Of a stretch of 27,813 bases of DNA, positions 1-7,536 are shown one piece after another. This stretch comes from a virus. Where the stretch lies: IMG/VR virus record IMGVR_UViG_3300017991_000340, positions 1 through 27,813 of that record. The stretch is one strand, 5' to 3'. Both the position numbers and the translations under genes were made by a program. Below the pieces are notes generated by a model that was given only the letters and a program-made list of their open reading frames with translations, did no database searches and had not been told where the DNA came from. Positions within the stretch are counted from its first letter, which is position 1; the number at the start of each line of letters is the position of its first letter.

Positions 1-177
1 CTCTTTCTGAGCATTGTCATACTCTGAAAGTATCCCCCGGATCTCGTGCCTGAATATTCGCGCTCCTATGAGTCGGCATACGTAACGTGCCAAAACTCTT
101 GCTAAATCTTGGATCTTTGAAAGGATACGTGCCCGCTCTAGCACGGAGGTGAGACGTACTCGGATCGTTCCCAGCAT
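1..177 (-). CDS. Partial unknown protein, N-terminal 59 codons
   Basis: An open frame begins at an ATG (177) and runs off the left edge with no stop, giving 59 codons. The peptide starts MLGTIRVRLTSVLERARILS and is rich in Arg and Leu, so it looks like a basic alpha-helical protein. An AGGT-containing purine stretch (AAGGGAAGCAGGT) lies just upstream of the ATG. A near-consensus sigma70 promoter lies about 30-58 nt upstream, which makes a short leader and supports this start. It is separated from the head-gene block by about 190 nt, so it probably belongs to a different transcription unit. No family was recognised. Confidence 0.55.
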   Translation of the reverse strand, partial: MLGTIRVRLTSVLERARILSKIQDLARVLARYVCRLIGARIFRHEIRGILSEYDNAQKE

Positions 178-363
178 TGTGTACCTGCTTCCCTTGGACA
201 AGAAGCAAGTATACCAGCGAGTTCGAGGGAGTCAAGTTTTTTGTGGAAGGCAGCTTACAGGAAGAACAGTAATGTTTTTGGGATGTTAGCGGGAGGGTTG
301 TGATTTGCCAACCGGAAAAAGTTGGTGGAGTGGTGGGAGGGAGATCACTCGATGCAGGTGCCG
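178..363. other. Intergenic leader region before the left-edge gene
   Basis: This stretch separates the 504-aa gene from the left-edge partial gene. It holds the promoter at 208-235 and the ribosome-binding region of the partial gene. It also has a GTAATGTT sequence (269-276, plus reading) that resembles the motif seen in other gaps. A small CCAAC/GTTGG stem (308-312 with 321-325) is present, but no U-rich tract follows it, so I do not call it a terminator. Confidence 0.5.
208..235 (-). promoter_or_regulatory. Sigma70-like promoter
   Basis: On the minus strand a -35 box TTGACT (230-235) is separated by 16 nt from a -10 box TATACT (208-213). Each hexamer matches the bacterial sigma70 consensus at five of six positions. 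The expected start site lies near 200, giving a leader of about 23 nt before the ATG at 177. No comparably good promoter was seen elsewhere in the window, which suggests this unit is read by host polymerase. Confidence 0.7.
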
Positions 364-1878
364 TTATTCCTGCACACGTGTGGACTCGTACCCCGGCATT
401 TGCTGGGCGCCCACAGATTCCTCTTCTGTAGGATGTTCCACTTCCAACCCTTCTTGCTCATGAAGCTTCTTGGAAAGATCGTGGATCTTCAAAAAGAGCT
501 CCTCCTTTTCTCGCTCTTTTCTGTTCTGGCTCACAGAGGGGTTCACTGCACGCTTGTACGCATCCGCCATATTCAAGCTTGCAGTCAACAAATCCTTCGC
601 GGCCTGCTCCGTATCCACAATAAAACTGAAGTCACAGATTTCTGTGTCTGCGTGAAGAAGCTCTATCTTCCCTCCAGTGCGCTGTTTGAGTATGTACTGA
701 AATGGGTAAGGTGCATCAATAGCTGCTACAATATTACCATCATCGGCTATTCCGAATTTCACTTCCCCTTTGTACTGTTCGTGCTTGGTAAGCTCAGCAA
801 TCTTTGCTTCGACCACCTTGCGCAGACTGTATTTTTCTGTGGCTCTTGTAGGTGTAAGAATATCGCGGATCATGGAAGCGTACTCAGTAGGTTTCAACCC
901 CCCTAAAAATTTCATCAACACGCTTACCTGGTCACCGCCAAGAATGTTTTTAGCTTGCAATCCTTTGAGGACTTCCTTCATTTTTCCGATGTCGCCCCAC
1001 TGTGACTTGCGGAAGATGTCTACTCCTGCATGGTGGTGCATCTCGTTTTCAATAATTTGCTTAAAGACTTCAGACACCCACTCTTTAATATTCTCTTCGG
1101 AAGCCTCCTCTTCAGGTACCTCCAAAAGCTCACCGGGGCGTACTTGTGTTTTCTTTTGCAGAAATCCTACAGTATCCAGGAGCTCTCCGACTGTATTCCC
1201 TGTGCCTACAAAACCGTGGTTGCAGAAGTGGAGCACGACCTCTTGCAACTTGTTGTTGCTACCTACCAAGTTTTTGATGTTCCGAAGAATACGCCCGGCA
1301 AAACCTTCTTTTTCTATATCGGTGAGTCCACGTGCGCGCAACGCCTCCAAATCCTCTTCGGGTAGCCTGATGTAGTAGTCAAAGGAGAGGCTCGTATTAG
1401 GAAGTGCAGAGAAATTCTTAGTAGCTATTGGCACCCCCATATCGATACCGTCGGCTTCATCTGCCTCTACTGCAATTTCTCCTGAGGCATCAATACCATA
1501 TTTGGACAACCACCCTTGTACATCTTTACGTAATTCCGCAACGAAGGGCTCCAAAGAATTAAGCAGCTCCTTTCCAAACAGAAGAGGAACTTCTTCCTTT
1601 TCTGGAGGAGCTTTCTCCTCAACTACCTTCTCCTCCTCTACGGTAATGGGCGCAAGACGTTCTTCCATCGAAGTTTCTTCTGCATCGTTAAGCTGTGGCG
1701 CTTTCTCTTTCAGTGTTTGCAGAACATCTTTTACCGCGCGTCCGGTTTCTTTATCATCCTCAGCAGCTGTCACCAACTCGTACGCAGCCCCTCGGTACAA
1801 AAGAGCCTTCGGCAGCTCTACAGCATCGTAGGTAGCCCCTTTGTACAACAGAGTTTTGCTGGGTGGCTGTTTAACCAT
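364..1878 (-). CDS. Unknown protein with two tandem N-terminal YKG motifs
   Basis: A 504-aa protein with no recognised family. Its N-terminus carries two tandem copies of the shared short motif, LLYKGATYDAV (residues 10-20) and LLYRGAAYELV (26-36). An acidic linker of about 70 residues follows (to about 115), then a mixed alpha/beta region and a charged helical C-terminus after about residue 440. The segment EVVLHFCN (about 212-219) vaguely resembles KVVFHLCN in the 272-aa protein at 15091-15909, and both proteins have an LPEED segment. They might be distant relatives, but this is weak. The ATG follows an AGGTG sequence just after the upstream gene's stop. It is the last gene of the head-region block. 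A role as a virion or internal head protein is inferred only from the motif and position. Confidence 0.85.
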   Translation of the reverse strand: MVKQPPSKTLLYKGATYDAVELPKALLYRGAAYELVTAAEDDKETGRAVKDVLQTLKEKAPQLNDAEETSMEERLAPITVEEEKVVEEKAPPEKEEVPLLFGKELLNSLEPFVAELRKDVQGWLSKYGIDASGEIAVEADEADGIDMGVPIATKNFSALPNTSLSFDYYIRLPEEDLEALRARGLTDIEKEGFAGRILRNIKNLVGSNNKLQEVVLHFCNHGFVGTGNTVGELLDTVGFLQKKTQVRPGELLEVPEEEASEENIKEWVSEVFKQIIENEMHHHAGVDIFRKSQWGDIGKMKEVLKGLQAKNILGGDQVSVLMKFLGGLKPTEYASMIRDILTPTRATEKYSLRKVVEAKIAELTKHEQYKGEVKFGIADDGNIVAAIDAPYPFQYILKQRTGGKIELLHADTEICDFSFIVDTEQAAKDLLTASLNMADAYKRAVNPSVSQNRKEREKEELFLKIHDLSKKLHEQEGLEVEHPTEEESVGAQQMPGYESTRVQE

Positions 1879-1886
1879 AGGCGCAC

Positions 1887-3239
1887 CTAGTAGTGAGTGC
1901 GGAGGTTCACCTGGCGGAACTTCTCGTCCTGGCGCATGAGGTACTTGTGGAGCATCGATTCGTCCATCATCCCAATCTGCACCAGATAGTTGAACAGGTT
2001 GAGCATGTCATCGTCGCTCATCTCAGTGCGACCCTGGAACACGTCTGCAAAGTCCTCGATGTGAATGTCGAGCGTGCTTCCCTTGCCAGGGATCTTCTGC
2101 TCCCGATACCGCTGATAATCACCCCAGAACTTCATGGCCAGGTCCTCCATCTTCTGGTTGACCTTCTCATCCATGTCCGGAGTTTGATCGTGAGGGTCGT
2201 ACGCATCCTTCCCACGCTTCCGTGTACGCTGCTTACCCGGAGGGTTCACAGTGTCCGGGGTAGGGTAGTTCACCGTACTGGTGGGTGGCCACTCCTGTGG
2301 GTCCTTGTAATCGGGGCGCCGCTGGAAACCTCCAGCCTCGCGGACCTTGTAGTAGCGGATTGGCGTCTGGCGAATCGTCGGCCTCCACACGGTATCCGTA
2401 ATAGAGCTCGGGTAGTTCGGGTTCTGTGGAAGGTACGTGTTGGGCAAAATCCGAATCGGGTGGAGCTCTGGGCTGTCCAACGCCTGCGGATCGTACACCG
2501 TCGGCATCATATCTGTGGCACCTACACCATCGTGGCCCATGAATTTGGAGTCTTCCGGAACAGTCAGCTGGCGAAGGGTGTCAGAGTCGGGGTTATACAG
2601 AACTACATAGACCTGTCCAGCGTCCTCTCCATCTCTCCCCTTTAGTTTCATTTTCTTGACGACGACACCAGCTTCCCCCAGGTCCACACCCTCCACTCCC
2701 GTAACCACCGTTCCAGGTTCGAGAATGCTGGTCTCATCGATGGCGGGCTCTGCTAGGTGCATAGCCAACGTAACGAAGTCTTGGTAGATGCGGCGCTGGC
2801 GACGGTGCCGAAGGGCTACAGAGGCCACACGGTGCGCAGTCATGGTCTGCTGGTCGAAGCGGGACCGGACTTTTTCCATGTCCTCTTCGTTTTTCTTTAC
2901 GTCCATAAGCATGTGCACATCCTCCGGCACTTCTTCTTCAATAGGGGGCCACAGTCGAGCGAATTCTTTACTAATGATCGCTTCGTGTTTCGGGTCCTCG
3001 AGCCCCAACCTACACATACAGACATTAACTTCGTCTGGCTGTCCAGGTTCAGGGTCATCCAGCTCCACTGTAACCACCGGAGGCTCGAGCTCGATGCGGT
3101 CACCGTAACGAGCAGCTTGCAGACCAATGCGCGAGATCACGCCAGGACCGAGGGGTGTTTCAACGTGCTGCCCGATTTGGAGCAGGTCGAAAGTCTCATC
3201 GTCGGAGACTTCGACTTTTCCGTCTGCGTCGCGATCCAC
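1887..3239 (-). CDS. Unknown protein with two SH3/KOW-like segments
   Basis: A 450-aa protein that lacks the YKG motif of its neighbours. Two segments look like small beta-barrel SH3/KOW-type repeats. The first is residues 21-80, with the phrase VETPLGPGVISRIG. The second is about 173-230, beginning EPGTVVTGVEGVDLGEAGVV. A Pro/Tyr-rich central part (about 250-340) and a charged helical C-terminus follow. The start is GTG: a strong GAGGAG lies 9 nt upstream and overlaps the stop region of the preceding 123-aa gene, which suggests translational coupling. The fold assignment is my reading of sequence pattern only. Function is unknown, and a structural or assembly role is possible given the gene order. 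Confidence 0.85.
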   Translation of the reverse strand: MDRDADGKVEVSDDETFDLLQIGQHVETPLGPGVISRIGLQAARYGDRIELEPPVVTVELDDPEPGQPDEVNVCMCRLGLEDPKHEAIISKEFARLWPPIEEEVPEDVHMLMDVKKNEEDMEKVRSRFDQQTMTAHRVASVALRHRRQRRIYQDFVTLAMHLAEPAIDETSILEPGTVVTGVEGVDLGEAGVVVKKMKLKGRDGEDAGQVYVVLYNPDSDTLRQLTVPEDSKFMGHDGVGATDMMPTVYDPQALDSPELHPIRILPNTYLPQNPNYPSSITDTVWRPTIRQTPIRYYKVREAGGFQRRPDYKDPQEWPPTSTVNYPTPDTVNPPGKQRTRKRGKDAYDPHDQTPDMDEKVNQKMEDLAMKFWGDYQRYREQKIPGKGSTLDIHIEDFADVFQGRTEMSDDDMLNLFNYLVQIGMMDESMLHKYLMRQDEKFRQVNLRTHY

Positions 3240-3245
3240 GAAACT

Positions 3246-3617
3246 CTACTCCTCAGCAGCCGGAGTTTCTTCTTCCTTGTTCTTTTTCTTACGAGGAGGA
3301 TGTTTCTGGCTGTACCGGTTATAGGTCGGCATGAGTTGCCCCAAGAATTCTTGGAGGACAGAACAGTGTGCCTTCAGTTGGTCGACCGCCTTGTCCGCTT
3401 TGGATTTTGGACCCTCCAGCATCTCGAGGATGCGGGGTGCCGCTTCTTGGATGTGGCCCGCGTGTACCACGAGGTTGCTGATGATGTTCTCGATGGCCGC
3501 TTTGTCCGCCGCTTGGGAGATGCTTTCTTTGACATCTTCAGGCGTGACCGTTTTCTTGGCAGCCAAGCGGTACTTGCGCCCGCGGACCATGATGAACTCT
3601 GGATGGCGTTCAGACAT
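3246..3617 (-). CDS. Small unknown protein with N-terminal YKG-type motif
   Basis: A 123-aa protein starting MSERHPEF, with the shared motif as IMVRGRKYRLA (residues 9-19). The rest is mainly helical and ends in a Lys-rich, then acidic tail. I chose this ATG over an upstream in-frame start because AAGGA lies 8 nt before it and because several neighbours start the same way (Met, a few polar residues, Pro, aromatic, motif). The upstream stop TAA sits one base before the ATG. No family was recognised. Confidence 0.85.
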   Translation of the reverse strand: MSERHPEFIMVRGRKYRLAAKKTVTPEDVKESISQAADKAAIENIISNLVVHAGHIQEAAPRILEMLEGPKSKADKAVDQLKAHCSVLQEFLGQLMPTYNRYSQKHPPRKKKNKEEETPAAEE

Positions 3618-3618
3618 T

Positions 3619-3921
3619 TTATCGTTCCTTCTTTTGATTCTTTGCACGCTTGAGCTCCATCGCGTACTCTTTCCACGGAAGAGCTTCTTCTGCTAGACTA
3701 CCAAGGTAGGCGCCAAACTCTTCAGCCATTCGGTCTCCAAGGCGCTCTGCAGGCCAATGGCCAAAATCGTAAGTGAAAAGGCTGCGCCAACCCTCACCAT
3801 CCAACCACTCGTACATCAAGCGCTCGAATACGGTTTTGTCTTCTGGAGAAAGTTGCCAAACCTTCGCCCGTTTGTAGACGCGCCCGTTGACTCTGATGTA
3901 GTTCGGTGCCTTGTTGGACAT
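3619..3921 (-). CDS. Small unknown protein with N-terminal YKG-type motif
   Basis: A 100-aa protein starting MSNKAPNY followed by the motif IRVNGRVYKRA (residues 9-19). The remainder looks like a compact helical domain rich in Trp and aromatic residues, with a basic tail. Its ATG shares the A of the upstream gene's TAA stop (TAATG), a classic arrangement for translational re-initiation. Function is unknown. Confidence 0.85.
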   Translation of the reverse strand: MSNKAPNYIRVNGRVYKRAKVWQLSPEDKTVFERLMYEWLDGEGWRSLFTYDFGHWPAERLGDRMAEEFGAYLGSLAEEALPWKEYAMELKRAKNQKKER

Positions 3922-4310
3922 TAGCTCGCCTTGAAAAGCTCGCTTATTTCACGAAGCGCCGTATTGGTGTACGCTTCGGGGCCCACTCGGAGTAACTTCC
4001 GGGTTTCTGCCAGCACCCCAGGACGGATCCTACGTACCATCGCTGCTGCAGCACTCCACGCGTTCCCGAAAAGCTTCTGGTAAACAAGAGCCATCCCAGG
4101 TCGCGATTGCAAAGCTTTACCCTGCAACGGAAGAATGAAGGCCAGGACGATAGCGCGCACGAGCAACTCTTCCACTCGTGCATCGCTGCGCAGTTGCCGA
4201 GGAAGCTCCTTCAGTAGCTCCGGAAGCTTCTGGTCCTCGGTAGCTATCCTGGCTTCCTTAAGCAAAGGGTCACTCAGCTTCAGGTTCTTCCGGTAGACCT
4301 TCCTCTTCAC
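3921..4310 (-). CDS. Small basic helical protein, GTG start
   Basis: A 129-aa, largely helical and basic protein without the YKG motif. The start is a GTG with GAGGAG 7 nt upstream, which places it 41 nt inside the end of the 593-aa gene in another frame. The frame is open and compact, and its TAA stop overlaps the next gene's ATG. No family was recognised. The exact start is less certain than for its neighbours because of the overlap. Confidence 0.75.
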   Translation of the reverse strand: MKRKVYRKNLKLSDPLLKEARIATEDQKLPELLKELPRQLRSDARVEELLVRAIVLAFILPLQGKALQSRPGMALVYQKLFGNAWSAAAAMVRRIRPGVLAETRKLLRVGPEAYTNTALREISELFKAS

Positions 4311-4617
4311 CCGGAGGCTCCTCGGCGTACTCCGCGTGGATTTTGTCCATCACGGAGATGACTTCATCAATGCCGTTGAGAGCAGCCTCGAACTCGTCGT
4401 CCACCTCGAGGTCGTCCGGAAGCTTGTCGAGGATGGTCTGCCAGTGCGACTTCAGCGCATCCAGGAGCTCCATCTCTTCAGCTTCCTCCTCCAGGTGCTC
4501 CTCGACCTCTTCCTCGAGCTCCTCTACCTCTTCTGGCTCCTTGTCCTCGTCTTCCGCGAGCACGTAGAAGTGACCGGCGTACTTTACCATCTGGGGAGTT
4601 TCTTCTTGGGTAGCCAT
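4270..4617 (-). CDS. Possible shorter product from an internal in-frame start
   Basis: Within the 593-aa gene an in-frame ATG (4617) begins MATQEETPQMVKYAG, so the third YKG motif would be N-terminal as in many neighbours. AAGGA lies 9 nt upstream. If used, it would give a 115-aa acidic protein identical to the C-terminus of the long product. This is suggestive only, because a purine-rich sequence before an internal Met can arise by chance. Confidence 0.25.
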   Translation of the reverse strand: MATQEETPQMVKYAGHFYVLAEDEDKEPEEVEELEEEVEEHLEEEAEEMELLDALKSHWQTILDKLPDDLEVDDEFEAALNGIDEVISVMDKIHAEYAEEPPGEEEGLPEEPEAE

Positions 4618-6051
4618 TCCGCTAGTTCCTTGTGCACTCGACGTGCGTTGTTCTTGTAGTTGCTGTAAGGCATCTTGAAAACGCCCAATAGTTTCCTGTT
4701 GGGCTTCGATAGTGTCACCCATGCATTGGGTCAGAGATTTTACTACCTCAACGTTCCGACGTACCTCACTCAGCTGTGCGTCTATCTGCTGTCGCTTGTC
4801 GTCGTACTTCTCCAGCCCGGGAGAAGCTACTAGAGTATCGAACACTTTCTCCGCGTTCTGAAGCGCTGTATCCAAACGGTGCATGTGAATTTGTGTGGAA
4901 ACGAATTCGTTGATGCCCTGTTGTTGAGGAAGCCTTTTGGAAGGGTCGACTTCTTGTTTAAGCGCTTCTACTGGGGTGTAGTAGGCTCCCTTATATTTTA
5001 CAACATTCGCACGCCGTTTACCCCCTTCGTTGTGCTTCTGTTTGAGCTTCCGATAGTAGGGCAACGCGAACTCAATGTCGTCTTCTGTGAGCTCTTTTGG
5101 GAATAGATTTTTGAAGTCGAGCCGGGACTCGAGAGCCATGATCTCCCGACGAAGTTTCTCACGACGAGCCTTCTCGGAGAACCGTTCCTCGACCTCGTAA
5201 GGAAGGTCGACGACCTCAACAGTCTTGACGAGTTCCCTTTGCGGCGACAGCTTCTTTTCTTTTCGCTGGAATTGCTTCTGCTGAGACCGCTCTTTTCGCT
5301 CTTCGATGCGTTGTTTTATTACGTCCTTCGCAGGAGCAAGCTTTTCTGGTTGTCTGCGCCGTCTTTTCCGAGCCCGTTCTTCGATGCGTTCTTTTATGAC
5401 GTCCTTCGCAGGGCCGAGTTCTCGTTGCTCCTCAGGAGATACCAACTCTATAGCAGGAACAGGAGGGGCAGTTTTCTTTGGAACCTTCGGCTCCCACTCC
5501 ACGCCTTCGTACTCTTTTTCTACGCCGTGCTCCTGAATGTAGCCTTGCTCGAGCTCCACCAACTGCTTCAGTTCCGAAGCGCTCTCGGGGTCACCACGGA
5601 GCTCTTGAATCTCCTTGAAGACCGACATCCCACGGTCCTGCGCGTCCATCACAATACGCCACGCGGGGATACCTAGCTCGCGGACCAACTCGTCAAGGTC
5701 ACCGCGAAGCTCGGGAGACATAATCCGGAGCTCTTCCTTAACACGCTCTGAGGGACCTTGCGCCGTAACCAAACGACGGCCTGCCCGCAGAGCTACGTAA
5801 GAAGCGCCTTTGTATCTAATAGTGCTGGCTTGCTGCATTTCAGTGCACTCCGGGACGGGAGCCCCTTGCCGCTTGTAGTACTGAACGGCTTTCTCTTGCT
5901 TCTTGACCGCTGCTTTCGGACCCGCCATCAAAATCTTCTTTTCCTCAGTGTCCCACAAGCAATACTCCTGCTCGCTCACAGGATACTTGCGTCCAGGCTT
6001 TTTATCCTGGTCACGACACTTCTTGAGGATCGCTGTCCGACGGAAAGACAT
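4270..6051 (-). CDS. Large charged protein with three YKG motifs and a 26-residue repeat
   Basis: A 593-aa protein starting MSFRRTAILKKC directly after the previous stop. The shared motif appears three times: IRYKGASYVAL (residues 78-88, right after Ala-Ser-Thr), VKYKGAYYTPV (351-361) and VKYAGHFYVLA (489-499). Between them lie highly charged, probably coiled-coil stretches. Two tandem 26-residue units share the core PAKDVIK-[EQ]-RIEER (about residues 213-255). The C-terminus is very acidic. The modular layout of motif, helical spacer and motif resembles the 375-aa and 325-aa neighbours. No enzymatic domain was recognised. A structural or cargo role in the virion head is inferred from context. 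Confidence 0.85.
   Translation of the reverse strand: MSFRRTAILKKCRDQDKKPGRKYPVSEQEYCLWDTEEKKILMAGPKAAVKKQEKAVQYYKRQGAPVPECTEMQQASTIRYKGASYVALRAGRRLVTAQGPSERVKEELRIMSPELRGDLDELVRELGIPAWRIVMDAQDRGMSVFKEIQELRGDPESASELKQLVELEQGYIQEHGVEKEYEGVEWEPKVPKKTAPPVPAIELVSPEEQRELGPAKDVIKERIEERARKRRRRQPEKLAPAKDVIKQRIEERKERSQQKQFQRKEKKLSPQRELVKTVEVVDLPYEVEERFSEKARREKLRREIMALESRLDFKNLFPKELTEDDIEFALPYYRKLKQKHNEGGKRRANVVKYKGAYYTPVEALKQEVDPSKRLPQQQGINEFVSTQIHMHRLDTALQNAEKVFDTLVASPGLEKYDDKRQQIDAQLSEVRRNVEVVKSLTQCMGDTIEAQQETIGRFQDALQQLQEQRTSSAQGTSGMATQEETPQMVKYAGHFYVLAEDEDKEPEEVEELEEEVEEHLEEEAEEMELLDALKSHWQTILDKLPDDLEVDDEFEAALNGIDEVISVMDKIHAEYAEEPPGEEEGLPEEPEAE
5298..5413 (-). repeat. Two-copy direct repeat (78-bp period) inside the 593-aa gene
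   Basis: Two nearly identical stretches, one covering about 5301-5335 and the other about 5379-5413, share CTTCGATGCGTT and ACGTCCTTCGCAGG in plus-strand reading. They encode the tandem PAKDVIK..RIEER units. The offset is 78 bp, or 26 codons, consistent with an in-frame duplication. Confidence 0.75.
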
Positions 6052-6052
6052 T

Positions 6053-6457
6053 TTAGTCGATGCGCTCCGCTTCCGGAACGTGAATGCCACGAGCCATCAG
6101 GAACTTCTGCAGAGCCTTCCGACGGTCCGCCGCACGGAATGCCTGGTCCAGCTTCTTGTACGTTCTCTCAAGCTGATTGAACGTATCCCGAAACTCGTCG
6201 GACACACTCCACTTACTGGGACGCGCGGCATCGGGCAGCTGCTTCTCCACATCCTTCGCTGCTGCGTGAGCGAAGTTCAGCACATCCAGGATGGCGTGGA
6301 GCGCCGGATCCGGGTCGGCTTTCTCGAAGAACCGAAAGTACACCGCTTTGAGAGCGCGCATTGCGTCCCCGTAGGAAACGGGAGCTCGCTGCTCCTCCGC
6401 AGCTTCCACCAAGCGGTAGATGTTTCCGTCCAACTCTATGTATTGAGGATGGCTCAT
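6053..6457 (-). CDS. Small helical protein with N-terminal YKG-type motif
   Basis: A 134-aa protein starting MSHPQY followed by the motif IELDGNIYRLV (residues 7-17), then an almost entirely alpha-helical body. AGGAG lies 7 nt before the ATG and overlaps the stop region of the 150-aa gene upstream. Its TAA stop is one base from the next start. No family was recognised. It has the same architecture (motif plus helical bundle) as the 150-aa neighbour but no clear sequence similarity outside the motif. Confidence 0.85.
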   Translation of the reverse strand: MSHPQYIELDGNIYRLVEAAEEQRAPVSYGDAMRALKAVYFRFFEKADPDPALHAILDVLNFAHAAAKDVEKQLPDAARPSKWSVSDEFRDTFNQLERTYKKLDQAFRAADRRKALQKFLMARGIHVPEAERID

Positions 6458-6467
6458 CGGTCAACTC

Positions 6468-6920
6468 CTACCAAAGGTGACTAAACTGTTTCGACTCTTG
6501 CTGCTTGACCACCTTCGTGGGCACGTCTTCTCGAGCTGCCTTTTCCTTCACGAGCTCATCGATTTTGAGTGCCCACGTTCCCAAACGAGCCGCCAACTTC
6601 TGCAACCGGTCGCCCAGGTTGGTAACCTCATCAGCAGCCGCTGTAGCCAAAGCGAATATGCGTTCGCTGTTACCAGGAACACTGTTGGGTAGCAAGTGAG
6701 ATTCGCCCAGCAGGAAATTGTTGGCGCGTACCATGTTGGTCAACGCTTCCCGTATGGAACTGAGCTCGCCCGCGATATCCGAGCTCGCGATGCTGGGCCG
6801 AAGCTGCTGTGCGAGCTCGTGGAGAACGATGGACTGCTGCCGCAACTCCTCAGGCGTGCCCGCTCCAGCTACTCGAACGTACTCGCGGCCTTGGTAGGTG
6901 ATGGTGTCCGGTGCAGACAT
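6468..6920 (-). CDS. Small helical protein with N-terminal YKG-type motif
   Basis: A 150-aa protein starting MSAPDT followed by the motif ITYQGREYVRV (residues 7-17). The remainder is predicted helical from its pattern of Leu/Ala heptads, with a polar C-terminus. GGAGAG precedes the ATG by about 8 nt, and the upstream TAA stop lies one base away. Function is unknown. Confidence 0.85.
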   Translation of the reverse strand: MSAPDTITYQGREYVRVAGAGTPEELRQQSIVLHELAQQLRPSIASSDIAGELSSIREALTNMVRANNFLLGESHLLPNSVPGNSERIFALATAAADEVTNLGDRLQKLAARLGTWALKIDELVKEKAAREDVPTKVVKQQESKQFSHLW

Positions 6921-6921
6921 T

Positions 6922-7536
6922 TTAGCTCTCCAGCTCGTACCGAGTGCCCTTGTAATTGATGAATTGTGGAGCAGTGGAGGCCTTTTTCTTGGTCTTCTTT
7001 TTACGAGGGCCTTTACGCCAACCCTCCCCCTGGGCGTAGTCTTTTAATGAGGCGCAGAATGCCCCGGTATCATCTATCTCTTTAGCATCCTTCAGCTTTT
7101 CTCTGCACTTCGTAACAGAGCCACCGATGGAATTCCAGAACGACTCAGCCGACTTTTTGGTCCACCCTTTGGGAAGGGTGCTCCACTTTCCCTTCCCCTT
7201 CTTGTCGTCTTTTTTCTTCTTGCTGCCCTTACCCTTCTTGGTATCTTTTTTATCGTCCTTCTTCTTCTTTCCCTTCCCCTTCTTCCCCTTCTCCTTTTCG
7301 TCATCCTTTTTGCCTTTACCCTTCTTCTTGGCAGCCTCGTGAAGGGTGAGCTCGTCGTCCCGCTTAAACAGCATCCCCTTCACACGGATGTACTCAGGGG
7401 AGGATTCGGGCTCCTCTGCGGCGCGTTCGTACTCGAACCCGTTTACGCGGATGACTTGGGGAAGCGGCTTCTCTTCAGGAGTCTCCTCCAGCTGATACAG
7501 TTGACCTGCGACCTTGATGAAATTCGGGTGCTCCAT
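6922..7536 (-). CDS. Likely second product starting at internal Met122
   Basis: The in-frame ATG at 7536 begins MEHPNFIKVAGQLYQL, matching the N-terminal style of neighbours (MSHPQY, MSERHPEF, MSNKAPNY). The sequence GGGGAGCGAGGA lies just upstream (7540-7551). It would give a 204-aa protein with motifs at residues 7-17, 29-39, 50-60 and 193-203. The simplest explanations are an ancestral separate gene that lost the stop between it and the DUF5661 gene, or a real internal initiation site that makes two products. Confidence 0.5.
   Translation of the reverse strand: MEHPNFIKVAGQLYQLEETPEEKPLPQVIRVNGFEYERAAEEPESSPEYIRVKGMLFKRDDELTLHEAAKKKGKGKKDDEKEKGKKGKGKKKKDDKKDTKKGKGSKKKKDDKKGKGKWSTLPKGWTKKSAESFWNSIGGSVTKCREKLKDAKEIDDTGAFCASLKDYAQGEGWRKGPRKKKTKKKASTAPQFINYKGTRYELES

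Noticed and set aside
17-235. A 72-codon minus-strand frame starting at a TTG
   Set aside because: Its start is the TTG of the -35 box of the promoter, and the alternative ATG frame at 177 fits the promoter and leader better.
308-325. CCAAC/GTTGG hairpin as a terminator for the 504-aa gene
   Set aside because: The stem is only 5 bp and no U-rich tract follows on the minus strand.
2757-3653. A 298-codon plus-strand open frame
   Set aside because: It spans two minus-strand genes with coupled starts and stops; its composition looks like a reverse-strand artefact.
7190-7340. Repetitive CTTCTT/CCCTTCCCC-rich DNA as a possible repeat array or CRISPR
   Set aside because: The repetition is explained by Lys and Gly codons of the low-complexity protein segment; there are no regular repeats with unique spacers.
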